Positions 12,166 to 24,979 of a stretch of DNA of 64,000 nucleotides are shown here, one piece after another. A program made the position numbers and the translations under genes. How positions within the stretch are numbered: position 1 is the stretch's first letter; each line of letters begins with the position of its first letter. The stretch covers positions 310,001 through 374,000 of the forward strand of contig NZ_CP049015.1 in assembly GCF_011064845.1 (NCBI RefSeq), given 5' to 3'. A model generated the notes under the pieces. The model had not been told where the DNA came from and ran no database searches. It saw only the letters and a list, made by a program, of their open reading frames with translations. Origin of the DNA: Citrobacter freundii ATCC 8090 = MTCC 1658 = NBRC 12681. GTDB lineage: Bacteria > Pseudomonadota > Gammaproteobacteria > Enterobacterales > Enterobacteriaceae.

Positions 12166-14484
12166 TTAGTGGCAATCGCCAGTCGTGCTGGAACAGCAGG
12201 AACTCGCCGTTCTGTTGGTTGCCAGCAGTGCGAGGTCCACGCGGCTGCGAGCTCGACGCAGCAGGCCCAGTAACACGATGTTAAACAGGATGACCGCTAA
12301 AATGCACACCAGGCTGTAGGTCGGGTGCTCTTTGTAGCTGACCGTCTGATAAAACAGCGTCGACAGAGAGTAGGCGATATTCAGGCCCCACAGAATCGAG
12401 AAACTCATCCAGCCACGGCTGGATTCACGTGCGATAGCGCCCATCACTGAAATGCACGGCACATACAGCAGAACAAAGATCAGGTAGCTGTACGCGGCGG
12501 CGGCGCTGCCAAATTTCTCGCCCATCACGCCCATTGCGCCCGTCGCCATTTCGCCGTCGCCCTTGCTGGCTTCGATAGGGTTAGCCAGTACGCTCAGGCT
12601 GAAGGTGTCTTTCAGGCTTTGCCAGGTTTCATCCACTGCGCCGAGCAGCTCGTCACCAAGGTGGAAATCTGCCGGGTTGAACTCTTCTTCCTGAATGTTT
12701 TCCGCGGTATAGAGCGTGTTCAGCGTACCCACCACCACTTCTTTCGCCATCGCGCCGGTGAACAAACCTACGGTTGCCTGCCAGTTATCTTCGTGAACGC
12801 CAATCGGTTTAAACACTGGAGTAATAACACGGCTAACGGAGGCCAGAGCTGAGTCGTTGATGTTATCGACGATTTTCCCGCTCAGCGAGAAACTGTTAAA
12901 CGCGCTGAGGAAAATGCTGACGATGATGATGACTTTACCTGCACGCAGAACGAAGCCTTTCAGGCGTTGCCAGGTCTGAATAATCAGACTCTTGATGTGC
13001 GGCACGTGGTATACCGGCAGCTCCATCACGAACGGCGTTGCTTCACCACGCATGATGGTGTGTTTGAGCATCAGGCCCGTCAACACAGCCATCACGATAC
13101 CCAGTACGTACAGCGAGAAGACCGCCAGTGCGCCGTTCTGACCAAAGAACGCCGCGGCAAAGACGGCGAAAATCGCCAGACGTGCGCCGCAGGACATAAA
13201 CGGCGCCATCATGATGGTCATCAGACGCTCACGCGGGGCGTCCAGCGTACGTGCGCCCATCACGGACGGTACGTTACAGCCAAAGCCGACGATCAGCGGG
13301 ACGAACGATTTGCCCGGCAGTCCCAGCGCCTGCATCAGACGGTCCATCACAAACGCGGCGCGCGCCATGTAGCCGGAGTCTTCAAGGAAGGAGAGGAACA
13401 GGTACATCATGCCGATTTGCGGTACCAGCGGCAGCACGGTGTTAATCCCGCCGCCAAGGCCCTGGGCCAGGAAGATAGTGAGCCAGTCCGGGAAGTGCAG
13501 CGTGTAGCCAATCCACTGAATACCATGGATAAAGAGTGCTACGGAGCCAACGTCAAACAATGGTTGCAGCGCGCCGCCGATGTTAATGGCGAGCAGGAAC
13601 ATCAGGTACATCACGAACAGGAAAATCGGCAGCCCGAGGAAGCGGTTGAGAACGATTTTATCTACCGCGGTGGTGAAACGGCTCGGTTCTGCCGTCAGAG
13701 TATTGCTGACGGTATCGCAGATAGCGGCAATGCACTGATAGCGCGCATCGGCGATGTGCAGCGCCGGATCGTCCATAGTCTCGCTCAGGCGTGCGATGGA
13801 GGCATCGAGATTTTGCGCGGCATCACCCGCATATGCGCGGCTGTAGATATCGCCTTCCAGCATCTGCAGGCCCAGCCAGCGGCGCTGTTTGAGCGGCATA
13901 TCTTTGGCCATCGCGTCGGCGAGGGAATCCGCTTCCTGCAGCAACGGCTGGGCATAATGGACCAGCTCGACAGTGTCGTTTTCTTTGTAGCGATCGATCG
14001 CCAGCTTCAGCGCTTCAATGCCGCGGGCGCGGGTGGAAACCAGCGGAACCACCGGGCAGCCAAGACGTGCTGAGAGGGCGTCGATATCAATACGGATTTG
14101 CTGTTTTTCAGCGATATCCAGCATATTCAACGCGACGATGCAGGGGATGCCCAACTCAAGCAGTTGCAACGTCAGATAGAGGTTGCGTTCAAGGTTTGAA
14201 GCATCGACCACGTTGATCAACAGATCCGCGTCGCCGCTTAAAATATAGTGGCAGGCAATCTGCTCATCGAGAGAGGTCTGGGATGAGATTGTCGTCAGAG
14301 AATAGGTGCCGGGTAAATCCACCAGCGTGACCTGATGGTCCGTTGTGGCGAAATGACCTTCTTTACGCTCCACGGTAACGCCAGCCCAGTTGCCTACACG
14401 CTGGCGCGCGCCGGTGAGTTGGTTGAATAAGGTTGTCTTGCCGGAATTAGGATTACCAATTAAACCAATGGTTAGTTTTTTCAT
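12166..14484 (-). CDS. feoB: Ferrous iron permease FeoB
   Basis: FeoB imports Fe2+ across the inner membrane. It has 772 residues. The N-terminal G domain shows G1 [10 protein letters not shown] (residues 10-19), G3 DLPG and G4 NMLD. The C-terminal membrane domain carries two Gate repeats, including [15 protein letters not shown] near residue 400 and [13 protein letters not shown] near 685. The C-terminal tail holds a cysteine cluster ([11 protein letters not shown]). It is the second gene of feoABC, 18 bp after feoA. Confidence 0.98.
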   Translation of the reverse strand: MKKLTIGLIGNPNSGKTTLFNQLTGARQRVGNWAGVTVERKEGHFATTDHQVTLVDLPGTYSLTTISSQTSLDEQIACHYILSGDADLLINVVDASNLERNLYLTLQLLELGIPCIVALNMLDIAEKQQIRIDIDALSARLGCPVVPLVSTRARGIEALKLAIDRYKENDTVELVHYAQPLLQEADSLADAMAKDMPLKQRRWLGLQMLEGDIYSRAYAGDAAQNLDASIARLSETMDDPALHIADARYQCIAAICDTVSNTLTAEPSRFTTAVDKIVLNRFLGLPIFLFVMYLMFLLAINIGGALQPLFDVGSVALFIHGIQWIGYTLHFPDWLTIFLAQGLGGGINTVLPLVPQIGMMYLFLSFLEDSGYMARAAFVMDRLMQALGLPGKSFVPLIVGFGCNVPSVMGARTLDAPRERLMTIMMAPFMSCGARLAIFAVFAAAFFGQNGALAVFSLYVLGIVMAVLTGLMLKHTIMRGEATPFVMELPVYHVPHIKSLIIQTWQRLKGFVLRAGKVIIIVSIFLSAFNSFSLSGKIVDNINDSALASVSRVITPVFKPIGVHEDNWQATVGLFTGAMAKEVVVGTLNTLYTAENIQEEEFNPADFHLGDELLGAVDETWQSLKDTFSLSVLANPIEASKGDGEMATGAMGVMGEKFGSAAAAYSYLIFVLLYVPCISVMGAIARESSRGWMSFSILWGLNIAYSLSTLFYQTVSYKEHPTYSLVCILAVILFNIVLLGLLRRARSRVDLALLATNRTASSCCSSTTGDCH

Positions 14485-14502
14485 TTTTATAGACTCACTG
14501 TA

Positions 14503-14736
<234 letters not shown>

Positions 14737-14843
14737 CTACTTATATCTCGCTAACTGGATGATTACCTCATGGGGCGACAGGGCGGCATGAGACCAGATG
14801 ATTAGCCAACGTAAGGAAAGAGTAAATAATCAACAAAACAATG

Positions 14844-14862
14844 ATAATGAGAATGGTTTCTA
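14844..14862. promoter_or_regulatory. Fur-like box upstream of feoABC
   Basis: GATAATGAGAATGGTTTCT matches the 19-bp Fur consensus GATAATGATAATCATTATC at about 12 positions. It lies about 115 bp upstream of feoA. E. coli feo is Fur-repressed, so the assignment is reasonable, although the right arm is weak. Confidence 0.5.
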
Positions 14863-14918
14863 TCATCAATAGAATAAATGTGACGGAATGTACAATTGGA
14901 TAATAATTTGAGCCAATT

Positions 14919-14932
14919 TTGATATTCCTCAA
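14919..14932. promoter_or_regulatory. FNR-like site upstream of feoABC
   Basis: TTGAT-ATTC-CTCAA matches the FNR consensus TTGAT-N4-ATCAA at 9 of 10 fixed positions. It lies about 190 bp upstream of feoA, beyond the Fur-like box. It fits the known anaerobic activation of feo. The 375-bp feoA-tex gap otherwise holds only AT-rich sequence and one REP unit. Confidence 0.55.
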
Positions 14933-15060
14933 TATTTATTCTGGTAGGGAAAGAATGGTTCGCGGAGGTAATTATTGAGAATCTTAATGTTTAATTAAGG
15001 TTTCATCTGTTAATAAAGTGATAAATATATTGTGGTGAAAAGCGGGGGATATATTAAATA

Positions 15061-15093
15061 TGCCGGATAAGGTATTGATTCCGTCATCCGGCA
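15061..15093. repeat. Single REP unit downstream of tex
   Basis: TGCCGGATAAGG...CGTCATCCGGCA forms an inverted repeat 13 bp before the tex stop codon region, on its 3' side. Confidence 0.7.
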
Positions 15094-15105
15094 CACGGTT
15101 TAAAC

Positions 15106-17439
15106 TTAGCGCTTTTTACCCATTGCCGCCGCCAGCGCATCCATCATCGCGCTGTTGCCCGCAGGCTGGGCGTCACGACCACGCGGTTTCGCCGCTTTTG
15201 GCGCTGGGCGATTGCCCTGAGTGCGATCGTTATTCCCGCCGCCGCGACGCGCATTGGTTTCACCCGGCTGCTCGTCCAGACGCATGGTCAGCGCGATACG
15301 CTTACGTTGCAGGTCCACTTCCAGCACTTTCACCTTCACAATGTCGCCCGCTTTCACCACGGTGTGTGGATCGTCGACGAACTTATTCGACAGCGAAGAG
15401 ATATGCACCAGGCCATCCTGATGAACGCCGATATCAACAAACGCGCCGAAATTGGTGACGTTGGTGACCGCCCCTTCCAGGATCATTCCCGGCAGCAGAT
15501 CGTTCATGGTTTCGACACCATCGGCAAACTGCGCGGTTTTAAATTCAGGACGCGGATCGCGACCCGGCTTTTCCAGCTCTTTGATGATGTCGGTGACGGT
15601 CGGCACCCCGAAGCGTTCGTCAGTAAAATCGGCGGCTTTCAGATTGCGCAGTTCGTTGCTGTTGCCCATCAGGTCACGCAGCGATTGCTCGGTAGCGGCC
15701 AGAATGCGTTCCACAATCGGATAGGCTTCCGGGTGAACGGTGGAGGCATCCAGTGGGTTATCGCCATGGTTGATGCGCAGGAAGCCTGCGCACTGTTCAA
15801 AGGCTTTTGGCCCCAGACGGCTGACTTTCAGCAGTTGCTGACGGTTCTGGAACTGACCGTTCTCATCGCGCCAGGCGACGATGTTTTGCGCCATCATGCG
15901 TGTCAGGCCGGCCACGCGGGTCAACAGCGGAACGGAAGCGGTATTTAGATCGACGCCGACGGCGTTCACACAGTCTTCCACCACCGCGTCCAGCTTACGC
16001 GCCAGTTGTGTCTGGCTAACGTCGTGTTGATACTGGCCCACACCGATCGATTTCGGATCGATTTTCACCAGCTCAGCCAGCGGATCCTGCAGACGACGGG
16101 CGATAGACACTGCGCCACGCAATGAAACGTCGAGATCCGGGAACTCTTGCGCCGCCAGCTCGGAAGCCGAGTAAACCGATGCCCCGGCTTCGCTGACGAT
16201 CACTTTCTGCGCGGTGACTTTCGGGAACTGTTTCTGCACGTCGAGGAAGAAGCGCTCGGTTTCGCGCGACGCTGTACCGTTACCAATCGCCACCAGCTCA
16301 ACGTTGTATTTTTCACACAGCGCCGCAACGGCAACGGCGGCTTTGGCGGCCTGACCGGTGTGTGGATAAATGGTGTCGGTCGCGACCAGCTTACCGGTAC
16401 CGTCAACAACCGCCACCTTCACGCCGGTACGCAGGCCGGGATCGAGGCCCATGGTGGCGCGCAGGCCGGCCGGAGCCGCCATCAGCAGGTCATGCAGGTT
16501 ACGGGCAAAGACGTTGATTGCTTCATCTTCCGCGCGTTCGCGCACGGTGCCCATCAGTTCGGTTTCGAGGTGCATCAGCACCTTAATTCGCCATGTCCAG
16601 CTTACAACGCCTTTACGCCAGCTGTCTGCCGGTGCGTTGTTCAGTCGCAGGCCAAGGTGATCCTGAATGATTTGCTCGCCGTGGCTCTCTTTCGGTGGCT
16701 CATCGAACTGCGGATCGGCATTCAGCGAAAGCTGAAGCACGCCCTCGTTACGGCCACGGAACATGGCCAGCGCACGGTGGGATGGCACGGTAGAGATCGG
16801 TTCGTGGTGATCGAAGTAGTCGCGGAATTTCGCGCCTTCCTCTTCTTTACCGCTTACCACGGTGGAAACCAAATGCGCGTTCTTCCACAGATAGTCACGC
16901 ACTTTCGCCAGCAGCGCGGCATCTTCAGCGAAGCGTTCCATCAGGATGTAACGTGCGCCGTCGAGGGCCGCTTTGGTATCCGCCACGCCGTTGTCGGCGT
17001 TGAGATATTTAGCGGCTTCTGTTTCCGGGTCGTGAGACGGCTCGTTCCACAGCAGGTCTGCCAGCGGCTCAAGGCCTGCTTCAATGGCGATCTGCCCACG
17101 GGTACGGCGCTTAGGTTTGTACGGCAGATAGAGATCTTCGAGTTCGGTCTTACTTAACGTGCCGTTGATCGCTTTCGCCAGGTCGTCGGTCAGTTTGCCT
17201 TGCTCGCCGATAGATTTCAGGATTGCCTGACGGCGGTCTTCCAGTTCACGCAGATATCCCAGACGGGTTTCCAGATTACGCAGTTGCGTATCGTCCAGAC
17301 CGCCGGTGATTTCCTTACGATATCGTGCGATAAACGGCACGGTGTTCCCTTCGTCAAGCAGGCGAACGGCAGCTTCTACCTGTTCAGCACGAGCCTGAAT
17401 TTCACCTGCGATAATGCGGCAGAAAGAATCATTCATCAT
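15106..17439 (-). CDS. yhgF: Tex-family RNA-binding transcription accessory protein YhgF
   Basis: This 777-residue Tex protein is a Spt6-like nucleic-acid-binding protein of the transcription machinery. Domain order is: an N-terminal helical region, a YqgF-like RNase H fold near residues 320-460 ([17 protein letters not shown]), helix-hairpin-helix motifs ([17 protein letters not shown] and [14 protein letters not shown], about 490-560) and a C-terminal S1 RNA-binding domain (about 650-720, [24 protein letters not shown]). A low-complexity glycine- and arginine-rich tail follows. The start MMNDSF matches the family. It is separated from greB by 98 bp on the same strand, so the two may be co-transcribed. 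Confidence 0.96.
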   Translation of the reverse strand: MMNDSFCRIIAGEIQARAEQVEAAVRLLDEGNTVPFIARYRKEITGGLDDTQLRNLETRLGYLRELEDRRQAILKSIGEQGKLTDDLAKAINGTLSKTELEDLYLPYKPKRRTRGQIAIEAGLEPLADLLWNEPSHDPETEAAKYLNADNGVADTKAALDGARYILMERFAEDAALLAKVRDYLWKNAHLVSTVVSGKEEEGAKFRDYFDHHEPISTVPSHRALAMFRGRNEGVLQLSLNADPQFDEPPKESHGEQIIQDHLGLRLNNAPADSWRKGVVSWTWRIKVLMHLETELMGTVRERAEDEAINVFARNLHDLLMAAPAGLRATMGLDPGLRTGVKVAVVDGTGKLVATDTIYPHTGQAAKAAVAVAALCEKYNVELVAIGNGTASRETERFFLDVQKQFPKVTAQKVIVSEAGASVYSASELAAQEFPDLDVSLRGAVSIARRLQDPLAELVKIDPKSIGVGQYQHDVSQTQLARKLDAVVEDCVNAVGVDLNTASVPLLTRVAGLTRMMAQNIVAWRDENGQFQNRQQLLKVSRLGPKAFEQCAGFLRINHGDNPLDASTVHPEAYPIVERILAATEQSLRDLMGNSNELRNLKAADFTDERFGVPTVTDIIKELEKPGRDPRPEFKTAQFADGVETMNDLLPGMILEGAVTNVTNFGAFVDIGVHQDGLVHISSLSNKFVDDPHTVVKAGDIVKVKVLEVDLQRKRIALTMRLDEQPGETNARRGGGNNDRTQGNRPAPKAAKPRGRDAQPAGNSAMMDALAAAMGKKR

Positions 17440-17537
17440 GGATAGCTTCGTCTATAGGATAAAAAATCAGGGGATAGTTATACGGATTGACTGACAAAAA
17501 TGCCAGCCATCTGCCGGGGCTTCGGATTGTTCCGGTC

Positions 17538-18011
17538 TCACTTAACGTATTCAATCTCGTTCACGTACCAGCTGGCTTCGCCACCAGGAGTGTTTACTAC
17601 TGCGAGATCGCCGACTTCTTTTTTCAGCAGCGCTCGCGCCATTGGTGAGTCGATAGAGATGTAATCTTTACGACCGAAGATCTCATCGTAGCCAACAATA
17701 CGGAATTTGCGGATGTCGCCATCGTCATTTTCAATCTCAACCCATGCGCCAAAGAAGACTTTGCCCTCCTGCTGCGGGGAGTAATCGACGATTTTCAGAT
17801 TCTCCATGCACTTGGTCAAATATCGGACGCGGCGGTCGATCTCACGCAGGCGCTTTTTATTATACTGGTAGTCGGCATTTTCGCTGCGGTCACCCAGACT
17901 TGCGGCCCAGGTAACTTTTTTGGTGACTTCCGGGCGCTCTTCACGCCAGAGATAATTCAGCTCTTGTTTGAGTTTTTCATACCCTTCACGGGTTATCAGG
18001 GGCGTTTTCAT
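17538..18011 (-). CDS. greB: Transcription elongation factor GreB
   Basis: GreB rescues backtracked RNA polymerase by stimulating transcript cleavage. The 157-residue protein has an N-terminal coiled coil (residues 1 to about 75) with an acidic tip around SLGDRSENADYQYNKKR. A C-terminal FKBP-like domain includes DSPMARALLKKEVGD. It is divergent from ompR. Confidence 0.97.
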   Translation of the reverse strand: MKTPLITREGYEKLKQELNYLWREERPEVTKKVTWAASLGDRSENADYQYNKKRLREIDRRVRYLTKCMENLKIVDYSPQQEGKVFFGAWVEIENDDGDIRKFRIVGYDEIFGRKDYISIDSPMARALLKKEVGDLAVVNTPGGEASWYVNEIEYVK

Positions 18012-18236
18012 CTTATTGTTTTACCTTCGACTCTGTGATGATGCGCACAATTAGTATTACGTGAGCATATCAACAGAATAAATAATGTATTGCGAGAAAC
18101 ATTGTATACTTAAGCTGCTGTTTAATATGCTTTGTAACAATTTAGCCTGGAATTCATACCAGAATTCGCTGGTGACTCACGTTAGCTTTCTTAAGAATAT
18201 ACACTTAATTGTTGCGAACCTTTGGGAGTAATAACA

Positions 18237-20305
<2,069 letters not shown>

Positions 20306-20307
20306 GA

Positions 20308-20332
20308 AAGGGAGGCGAAATGCCTCCCTTTG
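20308..20332 (+). terminator. Terminator of ompR-envZ
   Basis: The hairpin AAAGGGAGGC-GAAAT-GCCTCCCTTT ends in a short T-run, 3 bp after the envZ stop codon. Confidence 0.8.
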
Positions 20333-20361
20333 TTTACGGGATACAGAGTAAAACCTCTGGC

Positions 20362-20658
20362 TTAAATTGCTTTTAATTGATTAATTATAAATGGATTTTT
20401 TTGAATTAATAAAAGCAGTTTTCTTGGTGCACCAGTCGGCTGGCGTCGTTTCGTTTCCCAGCTTTTAACCAGGTCATAACTCACGCCAACAGCTATGGCA
20501 AAATCCTGTTGGCGTAACCCTGTTGCTTCGCGGATGGCTTTAACATCAATTTCGCTAAAGGTATGTACATGTTCAGGCTTAGGTGTTTCTTCACCTTTCT
20601 CTATACGCACCATTTCTTCTGCACTGGCCAGCAAATCGGCAAATAATTCGTCTTTCAT
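20362..20658 (-). CDS. XRE-family antitoxin of a HigBA/NadS-type module
   Basis: The 98-residue protein has an acidic N-terminal half and a C-terminal helix-turn-helix (about residues 45-75: IREATGLRQQDFAIAVGVSYDLVKSWE). This is typical of NadS/HigA antitoxins that bind both the toxin and their own promoter. It lies 52 bp downstream of a RelE-like toxin gene on the same strand, in the toxin-first order of higBA. A hairpin sits between the two genes. I do not recall this pair in E. coli K-12 between envZ and pckA, so it is probably an acquired cassette. The family assignment is firm; the partnership is inferred. Confidence 0.85.
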   Translation of the reverse strand: MKDELFADLLASAEEMVRIEKGEETPKPEHVHTFSEIDVKAIREATGLRQQDFAIAVGVSYDLVKSWETKRRQPTGAPRKLLLLIQKNPFIINQLKAI

Positions 20659-20670
20659 TTTGGCCTCACC

Positions 20671-20687
20671 ACACCGGATAGCGGTGT
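20671..20687. other. Hairpin between toxin and antitoxin genes
   Basis: ACACCG-GATAG-CGGTGT is a perfect 6-bp inverted repeat with a 5-nt loop, placed 13 bp before the antitoxin start in the mRNA. No T-run follows, so it is not a classic terminator. It could shape translation or mRNA processing of the pair. Confidence 0.5.
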
Positions 20688-20710
20688 CCTGATGATTAAA
20701 ATTCCCATGA

Positions 20711-21028
20711 TTAAATCAGCATATTGGATAAGTGCATTAAAACTCTTTTTTGCTCTTCGGTTAAATCATCCTGTTCATTTTTAGGATAGAGCAAAGCGAG
20801 ATAGATTCGACCTTTGCGCGTCACGTTGTAATAGATAACCCTAATACCGCTGCGTTTGCCCATACCAGAGCGACTCCAGCGAATTTTTCTGAATCCACCT
20901 GTACCAGCGATAGTACCTCCAGCCTCAGGGTTCTCTATAAGCGCCTCTTGAAAAGCGCGAAACTCATCGTCAGGCAAAAGTAACGGACGGCGTTTACTAA
21001 ATCCTTGTAGCTCAATAAATGTGAACAT
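20711..21028 (-). CDS. RelE/HigB-family toxin (putative mRNA interferase)
   Basis: The 105-residue basic protein has the RelE/HigB fold pattern: FTFIELQGF at the start, then GGFRKIRWSRSGMGKRSGIRVIYY and IYLALLYPKNEQDDLTEEQK. These resemble HigB-type toxins that cut mRNA on the ribosome and pair with NadS-like antitoxins. It is the first gene of the pair and has its own strong-looking promoter with a palindrome at 21061-21090. No catalytic test is possible here, so toxicity is inferred from family and partner. Confidence 0.83.
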   Translation of the reverse strand: MFTFIELQGFSKRRPLLLPDDEFRAFQEALIENPEAGGTIAGTGGFRKIRWSRSGMGKRSGIRVIYYNVTRKGRIYLALLYPKNEQDDLTEEQKRVLMHLSNMLI

Positions 21029-21060
21029 AGCGCGTCCTGCGCATGGGGTTGATAGTACAG

Positions 21061-21090
21061 ATTATAGGTGTACCGAGTACATTTTAAAAG
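21061..21090 (-). promoter_or_regulatory. Autoregulatory promoter/operator of the toxin-antitoxin pair
   Basis: On the minus strand a perfect -10 TATAAT (21061-21066) is preceded by the palindrome TGTAC-CGA-GTACA (21069-21081) within the spacer and a TTTTAA-like -35. An additional GTAC lies at 21055-21058. An operator inside the core promoter is the usual layout for toxin-antitoxin autorepression. Confidence 0.7.
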
Positions 21091-21101
21091 ATAAACACAA
21101 T

Positions 21102-21131
21102 AAAAAACCCCTTACCCTCTCGGATAAGGGG
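21102..21131 (-). terminator. Terminator of pckA
   Basis: On the minus strand, CCCCTTATCC...GGTAAGGGG forms a stem followed by a run of six T, about 20 bp after the pckA stop codon. Confidence 0.8.
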
Positions 21132-21150
21132 CTATATAACGAATCAAAAA

Positions 21151-22773
21151 TTACAGCTTCGGTCCGGCGCTAACCAGCGCTTCACCCGCAGGGGTGTCGG
21201 TGTATTTCTCGAAGTTCTCGATAAACAGTTTCGCCAGTGCATTGGCTTTTTCCTGCCACTGCTCTGGAGACGCGTAGGTATTACGCGGATCGAGAATGCG
21301 CGTATCCACGCCCGGCAACTCGGTCGGGATAGCCAGGTCAAACATCGGCAGACGGAACGTTTCTGCGTCATCCAGCGAACCGTTCAGGATGGCGTCAATA
21401 ATCGCACGGGTATCTTTGATAGAGATACGTTTGCCAGTACCGTTCCAGCCGGTGTTAACCAGATACGCCTGCGCACCTGCTGCCTGCATACGTTTCACCA
21501 GCACTTCAGCATACTGCGTTGGGTGCAGAGACAGGAATGCTGCGCCGAAGCAGGCAGAGAAGGTTGGGGTCGGTTCGGTAACGCCGCGTTCGGTACCGGC
21601 CAGTTTGGCGGTGAAGCCAGACAGGAAATGGTACTGAGTTTGATCTGCTGTCAGGCGAGAAACCGGCGGCAGCACGCCAAATGCGTCGGCAGTCAGGAAG
21701 ATCACTTTGGTAGCATGACCCGCTTTTGACACTGGCTTAACGATATTATCGATGTGATAAATCGGGTAGGAAACGCGGGTGTTTTCAGTTTTGGAACCGT
21801 CGTCGAAGTCGATGGAACCATCTTCGCGCACGGTGACGTTTTCCAGCAGCGCGTCACGACGGATCGCGTTGTAGATTTCCGGCTCGGCATCTTTAGACAG
21901 TTTGATGGTCTTCGCGTAGCAACCGCCTTCGAAGTTAAACACGCCGTCGTCATCCCAGCCGTGTTCGTCATCGCCAATCAGGCGGCGTTTCGGATCGGTG
22001 GACAGCGTTGTTTTACCGGTACCGGACAGGCCAAAGAAGACTGCCACATCACCTTTTTCCCCGACGTTTGCCGAGCAGTGCATGGAGGCAATGCCTTTCA
22101 GCGGCAGCAGGTAGTTCATCACGGAGAACATACCTTTCTTCATTTCGCCGCCGTACCAGGTGCCGCCAATCAGCTGGATACGCTCAGTCAGGTTGAAAGC
22201 CACGAAGTTTTCAGAGTTCAGACCCTGCTCTTTCCATTGTGGGTTGGTGCACTTAGCGCCGTTCATCACGATGAAATCCGGTTTAAAATCAACCAGCTCT
22301 TCGTCGCTTGGGCGGATGAACATGTTTTTGACGAAATGCGCCTGCCAGGCAACTTCGGTAATGAAGCGCACGGAAAGACGGGTATCGGCGTTAGCGCCGC
22401 AGAATGCATCAATGATAAACAGGCGCTTGCCGGAAAGTTGCTGGGTAACTAATCCTTTCAGATGCTGCCAGGTTTCCGGGGAGAGCGGTTTGTTGTCGTT
22501 CTTACCTTTACCTTTGTCTGACCACCAGAGCGTGTCGCGCGTGGTGTCGTCACGGACAATGTACTTATCCTTTGGCGAACGTCCGGTAAAGATACCGGTA
22601 TCAACGGCAACGGCGCCCAGATTCGTTAACACGCCACGTTCATAACCTTCCAGGTTTGGATCAAGTTCTTCCTGGAAAAGCGTGTCGTAGTCTGGATTGT
22701 AAACGATATCCTGAACGTCATTGATACCATAAGCCTTGAGATCTTGCGGGGTTAAACTGTTGTTCACACGCAT
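21151..22773 (-). CDS. pckA: Phosphoenolpyruvate carboxykinase (ATP)
   Basis: PckA converts oxaloacetate and ATP to PEP, CO2 and ADP, the first step of gluconeogenesis from C4 acids. The protein is 540 residues, normal length. The P-loop [14 protein letters not shown] near residue 248 is visible, together with the metal and substrate residues of [21 protein letters not shown]. The start [16 protein letters not shown] matches the family. A near-perfect CRP site lies 230 bp upstream, consistent with known catabolite control of pckA. Confidence 0.98.
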   Translation of the reverse strand: MRVNNSLTPQDLKAYGINDVQDIVYNPDYDTLFQEELDPNLEGYERGVLTNLGAVAVDTGIFTGRSPKDKYIVRDDTTRDTLWWSDKGKGKNDNKPLSPETWQHLKGLVTQQLSGKRLFIIDAFCGANADTRLSVRFITEVAWQAHFVKNMFIRPSDEELVDFKPDFIVMNGAKCTNPQWKEQGLNSENFVAFNLTERIQLIGGTWYGGEMKKGMFSVMNYLLPLKGIASMHCSANVGEKGDVAVFFGLSGTGKTTLSTDPKRRLIGDDEHGWDDDGVFNFEGGCYAKTIKLSKDAEPEIYNAIRRDALLENVTVREDGSIDFDDGSKTENTRVSYPIYHIDNIVKPVSKAGHATKVIFLTADAFGVLPPVSRLTADQTQYHFLSGFTAKLAGTERGVTEPTPTFSACFGAAFLSLHPTQYAEVLVKRMQAAGAQAYLVNTGWNGTGKRISIKDTRAIIDAILNGSLDDAETFRLPMFDLAIPTELPGVDTRILDPRNTYASPEQWQEKANALAKLFIENFEKYTDTPAGEALVSAGPKL

Positions 22774-22994
22774 TTCACTGCTCCTTAGCCAATATGTATT
22801 ACCTGGAATAGTAAGGTTTTTTAGGGATTGCTAACCGCGACAAGGCTCATAGATTTACGCATCCGGGAAAATCACGGGTTACCGAATACGCTGCGACTCC
22901 TGTCACAAAGAGGCGGATATTATGGCAGGAAACCCTTTTTTGTTGTGGAAAATGTTCTTAAAACGTTAATGAAGAGTGTTTTTGGCGGGAATCT

Positions 22995-23010
22995 TGTGAG
23001 TGTAATCGCA
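22995..23010. promoter_or_regulatory. CRP-like site between pckA and the DUF4153 gene
   Basis: TGTGA-GTGTAA-TCGCA matches 9 of 10 core CRP positions. It lies in the 378-bp divergent gap, centred about 230 bp from the pckA start and 150 bp from the DUF4153 gene start. It could serve either promoter. The rest of the gap shows no gene. Confidence 0.6.
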
Positions 23011-23151
23011 TTCACGTAAGAAAATAACGTAACTCATACATATACAATATCGATTCACTTCCCGTCGCGTTAGTCTGAAATCAGCCTACCAATGCTCAAA
23101 ATTGTGAAGTTGATGCGATAATTAGCTTTTCCCTTCATTCTGGAAACTGAC

Positions 23152-24870
23152 ATGGATAGTCCTGAAATTTCACGTACGACGCGTTTGGGCATGATATTTA
23201 TCGGCCTGCTGCAGGGGGCATTATGCTACCTGCTGATGACATATCTGGTGCCCCATAACGACGGCTGGCTGTTCTATGGCATGCCTGCGACGATTGCGAT
23301 CACCTCGGCACTTTTGCTTACTGTCGTTTCTTTCAAACAACGCGCGCTGTGGTACTGGATGGCGCTGATCTTTGTTGTGGTGCTGGCGATGAGCGTCTGG
23401 CTAAAGTGGCAAGTCGAGGACAGTGATAAGTGGCGGCAACATGAAGTTTTTATGTTCTACGGTTGGCGCTTACTGCTGATGGCGATGCTTGCCTTGCCCT
23501 GGATTCAGTACTCGCTTCGCGCGTCCCGCCAACAGACACGCTATGCGCAATTTTATACACAATTGTGGCTTAACACGCTGACGCTGCTGATTGTGTTCAT
23601 TTCCAACGGGTTGTTCTGGCTGGTGCTCCTGCTATGGAGCGAGATGTTTAAGCTGGTCGGTATTCCCTTCTTCAGCACGCTCTTCTTTGATACCGACTGG
23701 TTTGGCTATGTGGCCTTTGGTCTGATTACCGCACTGGCAGTGGTACTGGCTCGTACACAGTCGCGTTTGGTCACGGCGGTACAAAAATTACTGACGTTTA
23801 TTGCCACCGGTCTGTTACCTCTGGTCGCGCTGTTGGCGCTGATGTTCATACTGACCTTGCCCTTCACCGGACTGGAGGCTATTTCGCAACGCGTGTCTGC
23901 GGCCGGGTTGATGTCAACGCTGACGCTGCTCCTGTTGCTGTTGATGGCTATCGTGCGTGAACAGCAAAAAGAGGCATTACCCTATCCTGGCGCGTTACGC
24001 TACCTGAGCAAATGCTCTCTGATTGTCGCGCCCATCTATACGCTGATTGCCGGTTGGTCACTGTGGGTGCGAATACAGCAGTACGGTTGGACGCCTGAGC
24101 GTTTGTATGGCGTGCTGGTGGTCGTGGTACTGCTGGTATGGTCGTTTGGCTATCTGGCCAGCATTTTACGCCGCGGGCGCAATCCGCTTGAGCTTCAGGG
24201 GCCGGTCATTCTTGGCGTTTCGTTGCTGGCGTTGGGGCTGTTGGTTCTGCTGTCGTCGCCGGTTATTGATGCATGGCGTATCAGCGTTAACAGCCATATG
24301 GGGCTGTATCACAGCGGGAAAATCAAACCGGATCAGGTCAGCCTGTATATGTTGGATCACAGCGGAAAACCGGGGCGCGCAGCGTTGGAAGCATTACAAA
24401 AAGATGTGGCGTTTAATCAAGACAGTAAGCGCAGACGCGACTTGAATTCTCTGCTGCAAGGGAGCCGGGATCCGGTTAAAGAGCTAACCGCAACACAGTT
24501 AGTATCGAAGGTTGTGATTGCTCCGGGGAGCGAGAAGCCAGACGATGCGTTCTGGACGTTTGTCAAAGCACAGGGGTATCGCATCACCTCTTGTGCTGAG
24601 CAGAATGCGTGCGTATTGGTGAGTCAGGACCTCAATGCGGATGGTCATCCTGAGCAGGTGCTATATGCTTTTGGCGATGGGGAGAGTCTGGTCTTCGGCA
24701 TGCAGAAAAACAAATGGGATTTGTTAGCTGTTGCCAGGCTACCTGAAGGATTCAATAAGGATAAATTGCTGCAGGCGGTGGCGAATCAGCAACTGGGTTC
24801 AGCCCCCAGAATCTGGCGGAATATCACTATTGATGGCAAAAGACTACCGATGACTTATTACACCGAGTGA
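23152..24870 (+). CDS. DUF4153-family polytopic membrane protein of unknown function
   Basis: The protein is 572 residues. The N-terminal two thirds (residues about 15-420) holds about 10-12 hydrophobic segments, beginning LGMIFIGLLQGALCYLLMTYLV. The last 170 residues look soluble, with sequence such as YRITSCAEQNACVLVSQDLNADGHPEQ. The N-terminal part resembles DUF4153 membrane proteins. No catalytic motif is recognisable. It is divergent from pckA and separated from hslO by REP elements, so it is probably monocistronic. E. coli K-12 has no gene here as far as I recall. I do not know its function. Confidence 0.85.
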   Translation: MDSPEISRTTRLGMIFIGLLQGALCYLLMTYLVPHNDGWLFYGMPATIAITSALLLTVVSFKQRALWYWMALIFVVVLAMSVWLKWQVEDSDKWRQHEVFMFYGWRLLLMAMLALPWIQYSLRASRQQTRYAQFYTQLWLNTLTLLIVFISNGLFWLVLLLWSEMFKLVGIPFFSTLFFDTDWFGYVAFGLITALAVVLARTQSRLVTAVQKLLTFIATGLLPLVALLALMFILTLPFTGLEAISQRVSAAGLMSTLTLLLLLLMAIVREQQKEALPYPGALRYLSKCSLIVAPIYTLIAGWSLWVRIQQYGWTPERLYGVLVVVVLLVWSFGYLASILRRGRNPLELQGPVILGVSLLALGLLVLLSSPVIDAWRISVNSHMGLYHSGKIKPDQVSLYMLDHSGKPGRAALEALQKDVAFNQDSKRRRDLNSLLQGSRDPVKELTATQLVSKVVIAPGSEKPDDAFWTFVKAQGYRITSCAEQNACVLVSQDLNADGHPEQVLYAFGDGESLVFGMQKNKWDLLAVARLPEGFNKDKLLQAVANQQLGSAPRIWRNITIDGKRLPMTYYTE

Positions 24871-24890
24871 GTGTGTTGCCGACCGCGTTT

Positions 24891-24971
24891 TTGCCGGATA
24901 GCAGCGCGAACGGCTTATCCGGCCTACGACAGTTTTTCCGTAGGCCTGATAAGCGCCGCGCCTTCAGGCAA
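24891..24971. repeat. REP pair between the DUF4153 gene and hslO
   Basis: TTGCCGGATAGC...TTATCCGGCCTAC and CGTAGGCCTGATAAGC...CTTCAGGCAA form two inverted REP units in the convergent gap. Confidence 0.85.
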
Positions 24972-24979
24972 GACGGTGA

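Noticed and set aside
12967..14073. 368-codon open frame on the plus strand opposite feoB
   Set aside because: The translation is rich in His, Gln and Arg, typical of the antisense of a GC-rich membrane-protein gene. feoB is intact in the same place.
16147..17157. 336-codon open frame opposite tex/yhgF
   Set aside because: It is an antisense frame of a conserved gene with no family match and no credible start region.
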